This document shows positions 1-12,105 of a DNA stretch of 64,000 bases, one piece after another. A program made the translations under genes and the position numbers. The number at the start of each line of letters is the position of its first letter. Within the stretch, counting starts at the first letter, position 1. Source of the DNA: Trametopsis cervina (lineage: Eukaryota; Basidiomycota; Agaricomycetes; Polyporales; Irpicaceae); assembly GCA_022385755.1 (NCBI GenBank), contig MU278357.1, forward strand, positions 1 to 64,000, read 5' to 3'. Under the pieces are notes generated by a model. That model searched no databases. It worked only from the letters and a program-made list of their open reading frames with translations, and was not told the origin of the DNA.

Positions 1-3000
1 CACTGATCCAAAACATTACTACTTGTCCACTCTCGAGGAACAACAGTTCCAAATGATGGATATAAATGAACACTGCGTCGAATATTGTGTAGTGGAATAA
101 TGGTTGCAAGATGTTGACCATTTAATTGAGCACGTTTGATGCGATATAGCAGATTATGTGGACGAGGATTATTGTCAAATGGAGTAAACCATTCAACATA
201 GGCCAAATATTGAGGTGGTGGTTTTTCTGGTGGGAAAAGTCGAGTAATAAAATGTGGAGGTATTGAAAATATCACTTTGACTTGTGCAATGCGATAACCT
301 ATAAATCAAAAGTTGAGTTATATATATATATAAAATAATAAATTTACATACCACGAACACCTGTATATTCACCATTGCCACTATTAATCAAAGCTGTATC
401 AAATCGAGCTGGGACAATTTTGCCTTGCTTGTTTTTCCGTTCAGGTATTGCATGTATTACATCATCTTCATTTGACATAAGTCGATGATGTTCTTTATCT
501 CCTAGCCAAAAGTGTGCCTTATGGTATACTGATAGACTTCGCAGTGGAAGATCAAAATCTGCAGCACGAGCTTCAATCTGTGCAGATGTCAAGGTGGGAT
601 TGCAGTGTCGAGTAATGTATCGTGCCAAAGCATCTTCAAAAAATGGTGCTTGATACGATTCAACAAGTGTTGCAAGAGGGACAGCCTTTTGAGAAGGATA
701 TTTCGTCATGTGAATAGGCGAAGATGGCAGTGGAGGATAGAGGGATTGATGAGATACAATCTGTGGACATCCAGAAAGGCACCATTCGATGTGCTTTTCA
801 TGACGTTGTATCTTCTCGTTGCGTTCAAGCCAAATAGTCATCTGAAGGAATTCATCTTTATGATTGGTGGCAGTATATGCGTTTTTGGCGTAGTCAATAT
901 GAAGTCGTTCGGTATATTCTGTGTTGAAATTGTCTGGAGTGCCTAGAGCTTTGATGAGAGCAACGTAGTGTTTAGCAAAGTGAAGTTTGGGTAATTCGAA
1001 GTCTTCGCGAATGCCAAGTTCTACAAATATTTGCTTGTATTTGTGAAACTCCTGTAAAGCATGGTGCATGGTGTTCAAGGTGGCAGTTGAATGAACTGGG
1101 TATTGTGCACAGTATAAAAAGTCAAGTAGCGCACGGGTAGCCTTGATAAAATGCACAGGGGATCGACCATCAGGAAGTGGCATGTCGATAATGAGACCAA
1201 GCAGTATTCTGGCTATATCACTGTGTTCTTGACCAGTAAGTCGACTTAGAGATGTTATTCCTTTTGAGAAATATCGTAGATGATGATTGGGAGGTAGGCG
1301 ACGGCATCTGGCATCAATCTCGTCTTTATCAAAAGCAGAGATGACCCAAGAAATAAGATGCTTCACCAAGCCTTGATATAACTGGTGAAGGATGTCGGGA
1401 GGAATAGCCATGAAGATATTACAGTGTGGAAGGTCTTCCCAATATGGATGAGGAATTTGCTTGATCCCGGCTTCATGACATGCTTGTGGAAATTCAAGAG
1501 GGGCTGTGTCAAATTTCTGTAAAGCATCCAAAACCTTGCCAAGATTGCGTAGAGGATAATCTGTATCAAAGTTGCCCAGTTCTCCAGTTGGAACTGTGCA
1601 CCGAGGGCATTCTCCCATTTTGCACCCGACGACCAGAAAGTTTTCCAGATAATCGCCCCCATGCGCAGCCAGAATAGGATGTGTTCGCCGCAGAACGCCG
1701 TCTCCGCTTGCCATTGGTACACCTGTGAGCCCAGCATCCTTCAAAGGATGAAGAATGTGTCGCAAAGCGGTGTGGAAGACATTTGTAACCATACGACGGC
1801 GTGCTGCTTTATTGGTCACGTGTTCTAGCCGTGTCGTAGGCAGGTATGCCAGCAAGACATGAGCTTGACGCGAAGGCTTACGGCGAATCTCCTTCGGAAT
1901 ATTACCGATTGTAAGGTATACAGGGTAGGCAGTCTTCCCACGGAAAAGCGTAACCTGGGTTTTGTCTGATGAAATGATAATTGGCACAACAGTAGCACCA
2001 GGCTTCTCCTTTTCAAGTTTCTCCTATTAAAGAGCAAGGTCTTAAGGTGTGTATCTACAGCATGAAGATCCAAGTATACCTGTGTAGTCCACCACCATTT
2101 GCCAGTGTAGATGTCATGGTACAGGCGGCTTGTTCGTGCCTCATCGCCATAGTGCCGTTCCGGCACGAAGACGAGAAAGGGTGCAAACGACTCATCTGAG
2201 AAGAGAGCGTGGACACACTCTAGGACGTCTCGATACCAGACATCAAACACTTCCCCTTCAACCTCTATGTCGGCTCGTGTAAATCGAGGGCGTCGGCTCG
2301 GGAGCTCGTTATCGATTATGTTATTCAGCTCCCGTACATTCTTATACGAGAGGCCCAGTGCATCGTGCAGCTGTTTGACAGTGAGTTAAACTAACATACA
2401 TAGATAACAAAGACATACCCCTTCAATCTCAAGGAGCTCTGTCATGGCGGTCGAGCTCGGGGACCGCAGCTTTGCCCAGCGTGCAACTTCCCAGTCGAGT
2501 TTAGAGTTGAATGGGGCATACGGATTGTTTGGCGTCCCTCGAACTTGTGAGTTGTATTGTGCACTGTCATAGCGAGAGCCCATCTCGTGCATGGCAATTG
2601 GCTGGCCCGCGGAGGCAAGCGGAAAGCGATCGACGATTATCCGCTCCCGTAGAGCTTGCTCGATGGCCTCTCTGCCGTCTCCGGTGGGTGCGTCCTCTCC
2701 GTTGTTGCTGGCGGCTTCGTCATCGTCTTCGTCAAAATGCTCTTCAGGTGCACTGCCTTGTTGTGGCGGTGGTGGTGCCTCCCAATGTTGACCACTGGTA
2801 GTGTAAAGACTGAGTGAGAATGGTATGCAAAGAACCGATCCGTACTTACTGGTCAAAGTCCTCAGCCCACCCATCCTCGTCACCCTCGTCATCAGCTCCT
2901 TCTCCTAAGTCTTCATCAACATCCATATCCATCATCCCCTCGCTCTCGAACCCGGGGAAGTCCTCCGCGACATAGTCGCTGCCGTATAGGTCGCCTCTGA

Positions 3001-3253
3001 ATACCCCCGCGTCGTTCTGTGGGCCGATAGCGTCTTCGTCGTTTGGATTTTCGCCCGCGTCGCTCACATGCTCGTCCTCGTCCTCGGCCAAATCTTCGCT
3101 CATTGCGTCGTCGCTGCTGGCTGCCTTGCGCATCTCTTGTCGGACCGCTATGCAGCGCGGGTCTTGGGATTGTTGGATGTGGCTGAGAAGCCCCTGGCCG
3201 GAGAGGAAGCGCGTGTTGCAGCCACCACAGCGGAACGTCGCGTTGCGAGACAT
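1..3253 (-). CDS. Plavaka-type DNA transposase, C-terminus off the window
   Basis: Transposase of the Plavaka group of CACTA/CMC-like cut-and-paste elements, expected to act in the nucleus. Exons on the minus strand: 3253-2850, 2794-2419, 2370-2080, 2023-352 and 298 down to the edge, with GT-AG introns and a continuous frame of more than 1,010 codons. The chosen start opens with MSRNATFRCGGC, a CxxC...H zinc-finger-like module that typically begins these proteins, followed by a long acidic stretch. The conserved segment DWEVARWAKLR ends exon 2. The core in exon 4 has the CPRC motif and DILHQLYQGLVKH. The last exon has YVEWFTPF and REWTSSNVLDQ, normal for the family C-terminus. No internal stop or frameshift was seen, so the gene may be intact. 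It is divergent from the DUF6532 gene at 4141, which may belong to the same element. The family call is from memory of conserved blocks, not from a search. Confidence 0.88.
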
Positions 3254-4140
3254 GGAAGGTAAGCTGAGTGGTCGGTCGTTGAGATTGTCGTGCAGGATGC
3301 TGACGTCGCGCGTTAGAGTTGTTGTGACACACGTCACGGCACCCGCGTCAAACCTCAGGCGCGTTGAAACTTCAAGTTCAACGCCGACCACACCCTGGAC
3401 GACACACACAGGTAAGTACCAGTTTGCGCCCGCTCCATGTATTCACATATCTGCTTACCTTCTTTAGTCTATATCTGTGAACTTCCACTCAAGTCTCGCC
3501 CCAAAAGCTCGACCGCGCGCGACTTCGGCGGACAAATCCCACAACACGGCCGATGACCCTCAATCGCAAGGGCATCTCGCCATCGATATCGCAGCAAATG
3601 GCTCACGCCGCGTCCTGGCGAAGATCTGTGCAGTAGAGGTGAAGCTCCGGGTGATGAGGGTCGAGTCTTCGGGTGCCAGGTATGTTTGCTTCCCCATACC
3701 TGTCTATTCACTTACGGCGCACGGCGCACTCGAAACAGGTACGCTATCATGTCACACAGCACGCGCCGCCTCCCGCCGACGTCCTTGGTCCGCGCCCAAC
3801 TCAGTATCGCATATGCGATAGGCCCGGCAATCTCAACTCGCGCAACACGGATGTGCGACGGAATCGGCCAATGCAAACCAAGCGGCCCTTCGACGCTGCC
3901 TGCGCCCACTAGTACGTACTATTTCAACTATTCTACCGCTAATCTCTTACATCCCAACGAGAACCAGGCCGTATCGCGCCAATTCGTGGCCGCGTTGATC
4001 GCGCCAATTTCGCGCCATCTTAGATACGCGAAATGCTGCAGTATAAAACACTGCACTCACCAGGTAAGTTATTCGTTCGTGAGCCTCGCCACATCCTCTC
4101 TAACTGCTTTCTTTGCACGCATCTTCCCACTCCGTATACC
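3254..4140. promoter_or_regulatory. Divergent intergenic region between transposase and DUF6532 gene
   Basis: About 890 bp separate the two divergent start codons. It is CpG-rich, with CGCGCCAATTTCGCGCCA-like sequence near 3975-4020. A TATAAAA box lies at 4042-4048, about 95 bp upstream of the plus-strand ATG at 4141. Several GTAAGT/GTATGT and AG sites (for example 3412 and 3679) could mark spliced 5' leaders. The open frames inside it (3477-3912) show no recognisable domain and are probably chance. Confidence 0.45.
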
Positions 4141-7100
4141 ATGTCCAACCGCATCCAAGCTGGCAACCTCCGCCTTCGATCCTTGGGCTCTGGCTCAGGC
4201 CTTAGCTCGCAACAGAAGGCCGCCGCACCTCGTGTCGGAACGCGAGAGGAACAGCGCGAGCTAGAAGATATAGCAGCTGCCAGAGCTCTTGTGCGCCGTA
4301 CGTACCTTTCCTTCGTCTTTTCGTAAATACAGGACACTCACAGTACGTTGTAGCGCAACGGCAGGCCATGCTCAATGCCAAAGAAAAGGCGGTGTGGCTC
4401 AGTGATGCGACTAAGAAGGTCCGAGCTGGTGCAAAGCACGCTCGTGACCGCAGCCCTTCGCCTGCCCCGTCGAAGAAGCCTAAAGGTAAGTTAAATTTAC
4501 CTTACAACTATTTTACTAATCTCGTCATAGGGAAAGCAGTTGCTGCAAAGCAGCGCATCCGATCTACTGCCGCCAACCCAACCGAAGACACCATGGACGA
4601 CATGCAGGTGCCTGAGACCCGCCGTCAGCCTCCGCCCGCGAAGAAGTCGAAAAAGAGCAAGAAGCCCACGAGACCCCAGCCTGCCGCAGATGAAGTCAAC
4701 ACCGCCGAGATGTTTGACGATATGGACGACGACGAACCACTCCCGCCCACTCAGCGCGCGACATACCGTCGCAACGATGACTACGACGAGGAACCACTCC
4801 CATCCACCCAGCATACGACGTACCATGGCGACGACGACAACGACAACGGCGAACTCCCCCCACCCCCCCAGTTTACCATGTACTACGGCGACGACGACAA
4901 TGAGGACGAACTACTCCCCCCCACTCAGCGCGCAACATACTACGGCGACGACGACGACGATCTACTCCCCCCCACTCAGCGCACAACGTACTATGGCGAT
5001 GACGACGGCGAGCTACTCCCCCCCACTCAGCGCACAACGTACCAAGGCAATGACGACGACGAAACCCCTTCTGACAACGGGGACGCAGCCGAAAGCGAGG
5101 TGGCCCCACCAGGCGATGACGACGACGACAACGACACAGTCTCGCAAGCTATTGACACGGACGCCGAACGCGAAGAGATCGACGAAGGCCTTGCAAGCCG
5201 TATAAACAAAGCACACAGCGCGGTATGTCTCATGCGTATTTTACAGGTAAATACTAATGAACAACATTCTATAGATGCCTGTATGGCAAAGCCGACAGCC
5301 CGTGCGCGAGGACGACGACGAGGACGACAACTTACCTCATTCCGACATCATCCTAGCTGATGATAGCGATGATGAGCTACGAGATGCTCTCATCCACGGA
5401 GTTGCAGGACAGAAGGTATGTCATACATAGTTACCATTCCGCAAAGTGTCTGACATGTTTCGGAAGGTGTCTCGTGCATCTGTCAAGACCGGGGAGAGGT
5501 CGCGTGCACCTGCTGAGCCTGAGAAGAGGTCTCGTGTACCTATCGAGACCGGAAAGAAGCCGCGAGGACCTGTCGAAGCTGGGAAGAAGCCGCGAGGACC
5601 CATTGAGACTGAGAGGAAGCCGCGAGGACCTGGCGAGACCGGGAAGAGGCCGCGAGGACCTGGCGAGACTGGGAAGAGGCCGCAGGAACCTCTCGAGTCC
5701 AAAAAGAAGCCCCGGACATACCTCGAAGCCGAGAAGAAGCCCCGCGCACCTGTCAAGACCCAAGACAAGCCCCGAGCACCTGCTGGCACCCCACCCGAGG
5801 AGGATAAGGATCTCGAATACGCTTCCCGTGCAATGACTGCACGTCACAAGAAGATCAAGGCTGAGGTATGTAAATACTATTGGTTGGTTTTTCCCGAAGC
5901 TGACCTTCCTAATAGGCTCCTACTTGGTCCACCTCTCAGCAATCAGCAAAGGGATCTCAAACCAAACCCACCTCAACCAGACACTCCCAGGAGTCGAAGT
6001 CTAAGCCAGCCAGCATGTCTCGGGGTTCACAGCAGGCAGTCCGGGAACGAGGTACCTATTATGGCAATATCTTTATCACATAACTAACATATTATGCTAT
6101 AGATGTAATGATTATTCCTGACTCAGAGGAAGAGGGGACTGGATCTCAGACTGTGGATTCAGGATGGCCCAGTGGCACTCATATTGTCATCAGTGCAGTA
6201 GGCAACCTCTTGCTTACCAGTTCTGCTGTAGATGTTCAGAATCTTTTCAAGAGCTCCATGTTGGCACTTGAGAGACACCTGATATTTACTGATGCATATC
6301 CTGACTCAAACTCTCAGCAGAAGTTTTCATTCATCAGAAAATTTCTTACCCATGAGGCTAAAGCTCAGGCCCCCTGGATTTATGATCGCCTCAAACAAGA
6401 TCCTGAATATATCAAGGTTCTTGTTGAATCAGTAAGTACATTATATTTTTATTTTACTTAAGCTGATGCCTTTTTATACTTCATAGTTAGAAACTCGGAT
6501 CAGTCTCTTTCGTAACAAGTTCAAGACTGCTGCCTCTGCACGCACTGTTGGTAACTACTCTCTGGCAGGACCCAAATGTGCAGAGTATGTGGAAGAGCTG
6601 CTTACTCGTAAGCGTTATATTTATCCTGGCGATATTAAGGTAAGTCAAATAAAGACTTGGGAGTTTTTCTATAGCTAACTTTTGATATCAGAAAGGAAAA
6701 TTTGAGACCAGCAAGCCTTATGAACATACGATCTTTATTGAAATCATTTCTGCCATCCTCCGATCTGATCGCAAGCATACACTTTTATCTCGCCATCAAG
6801 ATTTCTTTTCAGTAACCTGGCAAGGTGAAACTAACAAAGAAATTCCCAAGGCATTTCTGGCACTTGTTGCAACAGCAGTACAGTGGTTTATATTCATATT
6901 TATATCACATACTAACATATGCATAGATTCATGCAGCCCTTTGTGATGCCAAGTTCAAGAATGCAAAGCGGGCCAAGTTCACTGCTGAAGAGTTTTCAGC
7001 AGTCTATGAAACACATGTCAGTGTTCTAACTCGTCTTGAAGAGATACGCCCTCGAGGGTATCATCATTTGATGGAACAGCTATATAATCAAGCAGTGTAA

Positions 7101-7234
7101 GTTTTAATAATGAGTTGTTATTCCCCACTACTAATTATTACATGTGTAGTGATACTTCCATTGATGGAGATGGAGGTTCTGGTGCTGATGATATTTTTGA
7201 GGAATTGGATCTGGATGGCATGGATGCAAACTAA
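4141..7234 (+). CDS. DUF6532-domain protein with two internal repeat arrays
   Basis: Multi-exon plus-strand gene starting at 4141 (MSNRIQAGNL) and ending with TAA at 7232-7234. Introns can be placed near 4291-4343, 4486-4530, 5223-5274, 5419-5465, 5866-5914, 6052-6103, 6433-6486, 6640-6691, 6883-6926 and 7097-7150; the first is the least certain. The N-terminal half is basic and low-complexity. It has a run of about 16-residue acidic units containing PPTQRxTYYGDDD (4720-5060), then about ten 10-residue units of the type KPRGPxETGK (5468-5790). The C-terminal half, from about 6108, has the pattern of the Agaricomycete domain DUF6532, including IPKAFLALVATAIHAAL and SAVYETHVSVLTRL. The biochemical function of DUF6532 is unknown to me. 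The position, divergent from a Plavaka transposase and followed by AT-rich palindromic DNA, suggests a second transposon gene (compare TNPA/TNPD of plant CACTA elements), but that is inference. Confidence 0.75.
4720..5060 (+). repeat. Coding tandem repeat, about 48 bp units
   Basis: Six to seven degenerate units encode an acidic PPTQRxTYYGDDD repeat of about 16 residues inside the DUF6532 gene. Unit length varies by whole codons, so the frame is kept. The last three units (4915-5045) are the most alike, suggesting recent expansion. Confidence 0.8.
5468..5790 (+). repeat. Coding minisatellite, 30 bp units
   Basis: About ten 30-bp units encode a basic KPRGPxETGK-type decapeptide. It is the second repeat array of the DUF6532 protein. 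The units are highly regular in phase and degenerate in sequence. Confidence 0.85.
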
Positions 7235-7609
7235 TTGATCTTTTATTTTCGCTTTTTTTACCTAAATCTCTTACTTACCAAGAATTAATCATCTATTATA
7301 TCTTACTATTGGTTTTCCAAACTGAATAGGATCATTTAATCATCTACTATCTCTGATTAAAGCTTTTCTAAAGTGATTATGGTTGTATAATAACTTTGGT
7401 ACTAATAGTAATCCCTTAATAAAGTTCACTATTGTGTATAAATAAGACTCTCAAGTGACCCTATATAACTTTGTTTTAGTTCTAAAATAGTAAAACTCCG
7501 TCAAACACCTTTCTATGTAGGGTTATTGGCCCTAATACCCTATTTACACTATATAGTACTAACATAGTACTATATAGCCCTATATAGGGTAGACAATTTT
7601 TCCAGATGT
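7235..7609. other. AT-rich palindromic DNA after the DUF6532 gene
   Basis: No gene. This AT-rich stretch holds repeated CCCTATA/TAGGG words and two clear palindromes. One is a 13-bp perfect inverted repeat with a 3-bp spacer (7549-7577, arms CTATATAGTACTA). The other is the 12-bp perfect palindrome CCCTATATAGGG (7578-7589). Short repeated subterminal motifs are known at ends of CACTA-like transposons, so this may be the right end of the element, but no terminal inverted repeat can be matched because the left end is outside the window. Confidence 0.45.
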
Positions 7610-9335
7610 CCTTCTTCCCTCCTCCCCTTCCACCTCCACCCCGCCTCTGGGCGCAGGCTCGCACCATGACCTTAACCTGATAACCTTTGCTTTGCTCTCA
7701 ACCCTGATCATCGTGTTGTGTACTTACTGACTTGTCCTGAGGCACACCTCGCCGCACCTGTAGCTGATAAATGCCGACATCGACGCCGGGGTACTGTTGG
7801 GAACATCGTGTCCCTTCTCCATGTATGTCGTTCGTCTCATATTATCGCCACGGTACTCCAGTATTCTCTACAGGTCGTTCTCATATGCGGCGGGCGTACA
7901 TTGTTCGGACGTGGTGTAACGGACGACAGTGGACGGCAACGGAACGACTGGGCGGAGATGGTGCCAGGGTATATAGGATGCGAAGGAAATCTGCGAGAAG
8001 GGAGTTGATGAGGACAAGGTGGCATGGGCCGATGAAATGATGGCGAGGGACGAGGGACGATCGGAGAGTAGCGGGCAAGAAAGAGAATATGAGCTGTGTT
8101 GGCGTGCCTTGTCTGGCAGGGCCAGGGTCAGGCTTCCCCTAGACCTTAGGTGGGGAGCCCTGATGCTGGTTCGTCTAGGCCCGGCATGTCGATCGTGTTC
8201 ACGAGGGATGGATGGCGTCACATAAGGCCTGATAAAGGAAGAAGCGGTCGAGAGGGGGAGACGAGGGGCAAGGGCGATGAAAATAGCAGGGACGACAAGG
8301 CGCGTTTGGCGGGACAAGATGGATGAGGAATGAGGCGGAGACCTGGCAGAATAGGAACTGGTGAAGAAGAGTTCACGGGGCGGGGGTCTCAAGGAGGCCG
8401 ACATGGACCGACGGGCAAGCAGCAAGAAGCGATAGGAGATGAACGGCGATTTATGGAGAGGAAGAGGGATATGAGGCCGCTCGGGATGCGCGGTCAGGTA
8501 GAGTCGGAATCAGGCTTCCTCGCCTCAGCCCTTGGGAGGAGTCCTGATCCTGACTCGACTGGACTGGGTATGTCGATCTGGCTCACGGGGAGATGGGCGG
8601 TAGCAACAAGAGCGCACATGGAAAGGGAGAAAGAAAGGAGTTGGGTCCGCAGGGGTTCCAGGAGAATGGTGGGGAGACGGGCGGGAAGGGCGACGAAGAT
8701 TGGCAGGACAGCAAGACACAGCTAGGTGGGGCATGATGGATGAGGAAACAGGAACAAGGCGGAGCAGGATGACGGCTGAAGCAGATGGACTAAAGAAGCA
8801 GATGGACTGATGAGATATACGCAAGCAGAGAGGACGCGAGGGGATAAGGAAGCACGGTTTTGGGAAACACGGTCATGGGGTGATGATGAAGGCATATCGA
8901 AGCGGAAGGTGGTCATGGTTCGGAGAAGAGAGGTTTGGAGAAAGGAAGAGAGGACACGGAAAAGTGTGAGGACCACGCGTGGAGCAGAACCGAGGGCATA
9001 TCTTCAATACGGGAGAGGGGCGTAGGGTCCAAGACACAAAGCTTACAGGTTAACGGGAGAAGGATGGTTTGCACGCCGAAAGTTGACGGGCAGCACTGGG
9101 TTTGTACGGAGCGCGATGAAGAGGATAGGACGCAGCGGAGGCTGAGACGAAGCTAGGAGTGAAGACGCGGAGGGCGGGGATACAGAATTTGGAAGGGCAG
9201 GAGAAGGAGAGTAGCCGGAAATGGACCAGACGATGGTGAACAAGCAGCAGAAGATAGAAGATATAGTGAGGGCTTGGAACGAGAAAAGAAGGGCCTGAGA
9301 TCGACGGAAGGACGGCGATGAAGCAGGGAGCGACG
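7610..9335 (+). repeat. Repeat family copy A, left part
   Basis: Non-coding, purine-rich DNA that aligns by eye with copy B (from about 23790) and, inverted, copy C (51900-54235). A pyrimidine-rich lead-in (7610-7650) is followed by the block around 7740-8100, matching 23905-24200. Two copies of a module near 8109-8210 and 8495-8590 contain GGTCAGG...CTTAGG.GGGGAGTCCTGAT...TCGACC; their spacing is about 385 bp. No intact ORF was seen. The copy is interrupted by the LINE, whose target-site duplication is 9321-9335, and resumes at 17570. The element class is unknown. Confidence 0.65.
9321..9335 (+). repeat. LINE target-site duplication, left copy
   Basis: AAGCAGGGAGCGACG occurs here and again at 17555-17569 directly after the poly(A) run. 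This 15-bp direct repeat fixes the LINE boundaries. Confidence 0.9.
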
Positions 9336-9821
9336 GGCGAGCTCGTTCGACAAAGCAGCTCGACGCCACCTCTCCGCGGTCCAGGGGACTAGTAACCACA
9401 TTGTGGTGAAGCCAACGGCGTACGAAATACCGAATATCGAGCAGACGAAACTCTCAGAGCTCAGGTCATCGAACCAGACCCCACACACAGACCCACCCGA
9501 CGAAAGCCACGCATACCGCGACAACGGGTATGTTACACCTGTACCTCGCACTGTCAAGGCCACCCTTCGCCGCAAACGACCACCAAATACACACAATGAG
9601 TGGCGATGGCACCGACATGACCAGCCCCATTGCCCACCGACGCCAGACCCCTAGGTGGGGAGAAAAATTTTCCCCTCCCATACGCAAACACACATCAACA
9701 CAAAACTTCGTTGACATGAACATTAAGGTTCACCAACCGGCTGAGGCGCCTAAGCCACAACACTCGAGCTGTACAGTCCCACGCTAACCAAGCCGCTCGT
9801 CTGCACCTGAGCGCACCAACA

Positions 9822-11591
9822 ATGAGTCGCGACGCGCACCAGACCCCAGCCAAAAACGGCGCGAGCCACTACAAGCCCACGCGGAACACTCCTGACCGGG
9901 CGGCCAAAAACAGGCCTAACCTACCCGCATGTACGCTGAATCGAGATGTTTGCCATGCCATCACTATACTGACACCGGACACAGCCACGACGTCAATGAA
10001 CGCGGATGCCGGCCCCGTCACTCCGAATGAGCCAACCACGAACCAAGTCCAAACACACTCTGCAGCCCTGATACCGGCGTGCAAGAAGAGGAAAATGGAA
10101 CAGGGTGCGCAAGATCGACCCGTCCCCGAACTGAGCACACCGGATGCGGTGGACACCGACGAACTCATGGACAACATTGACGACTACGACTTCGAAGACG
10201 ACATGCTAGGCGGGGACCCGCCAGACTTCGAGGAGAGCGCAGCTGCCCCCGCGGGAGAGATGACCCTCCAGAACGTGCCTGGAATCCACGCATCCATGCA
10301 TGCCCCTCGCCCGGCCCGCACCACGCCCCGCACTGGAGTGGTGCTCACGACAGGCTTCGCTGACCTACTCCACTCTCTCACTGACAATGCGACGGCTGCT
10401 GATACGGCGCCACACACCCAACCGAACACTGGTGGGACAGGACCTGCAACAACACCACCTATGACACACGTAGCAGCCGGCCCGCCACACACAGTGCACG
10501 ACTCCTGGTTCCCCATCCACATCGACCATCCGCTGGGCAGAGTGCGCTTCATCGACACTGCCCAACTTGCGGACATGGACACCCCTGACAATCCCGCCCT
10601 CCTTGCGGTACCGTGGGGAGAGCGTATCATGGGCGGACGCTCACAAACAACTAGAACAGATATCGCCACGACCATCCACGCGATAACGGGAGAAGAGCCG
10701 ACAGTAACTACGCCCCAAAGGAATGGCAGCTCTGCCATAGAGGAAGCCCCTAGTGCCTTCTTCGTCACCGACCTGTCCAACGGCGCACGACAAACCCTAC
10801 TAGAGCAATTCTGCTACTCGTTCCGAACCCCCGAGGTCACATACTTCATCTTCGCCCTCGGACTCGAGATGCCCAGATGGGTGTGCGGATGACGCGGGTA
10901 CTGGCTCACAGACAACTACGACACCCGCCTAGGAGCCATCCGTGACGGAATCATCAACCAACTCCGCAACGACGACGGTTTCAGGCACCTCGTCACACAA
11001 GCCGCGGAGAACACCGCTGCGCTCGCCGCCCTGCCACCTGGCGGTGCCCTGGAGGCGATACTGCAAAGCATCGACCTCAACATCCTCCATGATCGCGCTG
11101 AGGGAGGAGTGGACGAACCGAAAGTCAATTTCTACATTGACTCGCCAACCACCGACCTTACTGAGTACCTCGCATTTCGGGACTACCTGCGTTCACTCAC
11201 CTATGCAGTGTACCGCCAAGGATCCGGGATCCCGTGGCGTCCAGCTTTCCCTTGCACGGGCTGCCATGGCGTTGATCATATGCGCGGCCTGTGCCCCTAT
11301 CATACTGTCCCTGGATGGAACGGACGTCGAACATTGCGAGACACCCGCACGCCCACCACAGCAACTGACACAGCGAACCGCGGCCGCCGCAGAACTGCCC
11401 CTGAACGTCAGGACGGCCGTCGACGAGGCCGCGATAGTTCCCAGGACCGCTACGACGAAAGGCATGACGACTACGCGCAACATACCCGAACCCGAACGGA
11501 ACCACGCGACCGCGAACGTGTTCGCACGCAGGATGCCAACCGAGGCAGGAGACAGGGCAGACTGCCGTCGGGATACGACTTCCGTACTTAA
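9822..11591 (+). pseudogene. LINE ORF1 (Gag-like) with one in-frame TGA
   Basis: Encodes the nucleic-acid-binding ORF1 protein of the LINE, about 590 codons. The frame is open from ATG 9822 and continues to TAA 11589-11591, except for one TGA at 10890-10892. Coding on both sides of it is in the same frame. The first half is Thr/Pro-rich and acidic; the second has a CCHC zinc knuckle (CTGC-x4-H-x4-C, about 11254-11295), then a basic Arg-rich tail. The TGA stands where CGA, in a CpG context, would be expected, so a C-to-T transition is the simplest cause. Readthrough cannot be excluded. Family assignment rests on position and the knuckle. Confidence 0.82.
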
Positions 11592-12105
11592 AAAACTACA
11601 CGTACATATGTAGATGCTGCCTGTAACTCATACGACTTGATGTCGACACCAACAAAAAAAGGGTCTTTGAATCCACACGACGCGAAAACAGCGTGACCGC
11701 ACAGCCCTCGCAGAGCACCTCCTACTGAGCCAGACGAGCTCAGCTTTAACACCACCATCTGCTCCTACCGACTGCCTATACCACGCCGCTCAGGCGCAGC
11801 ATAGATACCCCCCAGCTGATAGGAGCGGGCCAAAGGGCAGTCAATTACGCAGGCCCACACCGCTGACTGACCCGACCCTGCAGGCCCAAATATAACGCTT
11901 TGATCGTGAAAGCCTGCGGGGAGGGCCCAACTTGCCCTTAAAAATGTTGAGACGGTGCCCCCCCAGGTATAGACCGCCCGTCGGTTGCAGTCCAACCAAC
12001 GTCTGTAATAGCGAAAAGCTGTGAGCAAGCTGGAACGCCGTTACACTCGATAACGTCTACCCGTAGTGACTGGGTCAGCCACTCTTCCTTGAGGTAACTC
12101 TGTAA
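11592..12105 (+). other. Spacer between LINE ORF1 and ORF2
   Basis: About 510 bp with stops in all plus-strand frames. It includes an A-run near 11653. No recognisable coding or RNA structure was identified. Confidence 0.6.

Noticed and set aside
7868..9596. Several Ser/Pro/Arg-rich open frames in repeat copy A
   Set aside because: Biased composition mirrors purine-rich DNA; frames are not kept in copies B and C.
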